From: Zychaea mexicana
Lineage: Eukaryota > Mucoromycota > Mucoromycetes > Mucorales > Lichtheimiaceae
Length of the DNA stretch: 16,813 bases
Assembly: GCF_025766255.1 (NCBI RefSeq)
Contig: NW_026516938.1
Location: 1 to 16,813 of the forward strand
Reading direction: 5' to 3'
A program made the translations under genes and the position numbers. This document shows positions 16,142-16,813 of this stretch, piece after piece (the stretch's first letter is position 1; the number at the start of each line of letters is the position of its first letter). Under the pieces are notes generated by a model. That model searched no databases and had not been told where the DNA came from. It saw only the letters and a program-made list of their open reading frames with translations.

Positions 16142-16763
16142 TACACCGAGCTTTCGTGGGATGATATCTTCTTGCAATTTTTTTCTGACCAGCTCCACTT
16201 TTCTTTGCTGTGGGGGCTGCTCTTTGATCCACTTGCAAATTGCAAGCTTGATATCCTCATCGGCAAGAAGAGAAATTCGCTTGGAATGCTTGCCTTGGCG
16301 ATGAGCAGTTACTTTGCTAGTGAGAACATATGATTTGGTCCACGATCTGATTGCCCGACCAAATACTGTAATGGAACCACCACCTAATTGTTTCGCAATT
16401 CTTTCAGATTCGACGATTTTCTGTTTCTTTTGGCCTTGGTGCTCGATTAGATATCCCAGGAATTGCAAGACAACAATTGTACCGTAGGACATCGTATGGC
16501 TTCATTTGGCCTGATGGCGACTGCTGGTTTCGGCTGGTCTGCATCAGTTGTTGCAAAGCCGCATGTCTCTCCTTCATTAGCGATTGATCTTCGAGAATGA
16601 TCAAGGCTTCATCTGTAGCTGACAATGACGATGGATCGGTGGTCGATGACGCAGCAAAGAACTCTGTTATTTTTCGATGCTTTTTACCCAATGCAGCGAG
16701 CTCTCTTGCATTTCTACGACGGCGCTGTGCAGTTTTTTTGCCATTTCCTGTATTTGGAAACGA
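16142..16763 (-). pseudogene. IS630/Tc1-like transposase gene, 5' part, cut by the 5.7-kb element
   Basis: Upstream half of the gene whose 3' half is at 8895-10443. It probably begins as an internal exon at 16763 after a TTACTGCAG acceptor with a GTTAACTGG branch-like site, so the true start lies to the right of the window. It encodes a basic start (KKTAQRRRRNARELAALGKK), a linker, then PYDVLRYNC. After a one-base frame change within the overlap at 16404-16492 it continues VLQFLGYLIEHQGQKKQKI, SITVFGRAIRSWTKSY and HRQGKHSKRISLLADEDIKL, which look like DNA-binding helix-turn-helix regions. It ends PRKLGV at the insertion. The frame change means the gene may already have been damaged before the insertion, unless it is a sequence error. 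Confidence 0.65.
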
Positions 16764-16813
16764 CTGCAGTAAGAAGATGAACCAGTTAACAAACAAACTA
16801 GAAGAAATAAGTC

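Overview
This window looks like a transposon-dense, AT-rich stretch of a fungal nuclear genome. The genes carry short introns (about 44-132 nt) with GTAAGT/GTATGT donors, TAAC/TACTAAT-like branch sites and YAG acceptors. Coding is nearly all transposase or multicopy-family sequence, and A+T is high outside the transposase genes. Two broken segments recall a repeated hypothetical family I associate with Mucoromycota (Mucorales-like fungi). That placement is from memory of the family and is not proven here. I see no rRNA, no convincing tRNA, no CRISPR and no bacterial-style operon.

Layout. 1-454: minus-strand acidic hypothetical, broken and running off the window edge. 811-834 and 8806-8829: a perfect 24-bp inverted pair about 8 kb apart. 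Next to it lie AT-rich remnants on the left (Cys-rich and Asn/Lys-rich frames) and, on the right, a decayed ISXO2/Merlin-type transposase (7632-8595). Between them are two segments of what looks like one multicopy gene family, in swapped order: a 3' part (1955-2217 plus 4119-4804) and a 5' part (about 7140-7556). The 3' part is split by a 1.9-kb DDE element (2218-4118) whose transposase carries a C-terminal chromodomain. A second, 5'-truncated copy of that element lies at 5279-7113. It keeps about 715 bp that the first copy lacks, holding two small minus-strand ORFs (one Cys/His-rich). Two Tc1/mariner-like MITEs (4928-5276 and 6403-6925) sit in or beside this second copy.

8895-16763 is one minus-strand, intron-containing IS630/Tc1-like transposase gene. 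It is cut in two by a 5,696-bp element (10446-16141) inserted at a TA dinucleotide; removing the element and one TA restores the reading frame exactly. This nested element is the most striking object. It has 555-bp terminal inverted repeats built almost wholly from degenerate ~22-bp units with a TTCG(T/C)A core. It carries an intact DD34E transposase (13196-14855, minus), a convergent second DDE-like gene whose first catalytic Asp is replaced by Gly (11122-12819, plus), and a small basic ORF remnant (15149-15461, minus).

Inferred history: old AT-rich Merlin and chromodomain-DDE elements decayed inside multicopy genes, MITEs landed in them, and the 22-bp-repeat element arrived more recently in a neighbouring transposase gene. 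Its two arms are still nearly identical and one of its transposases is intact.
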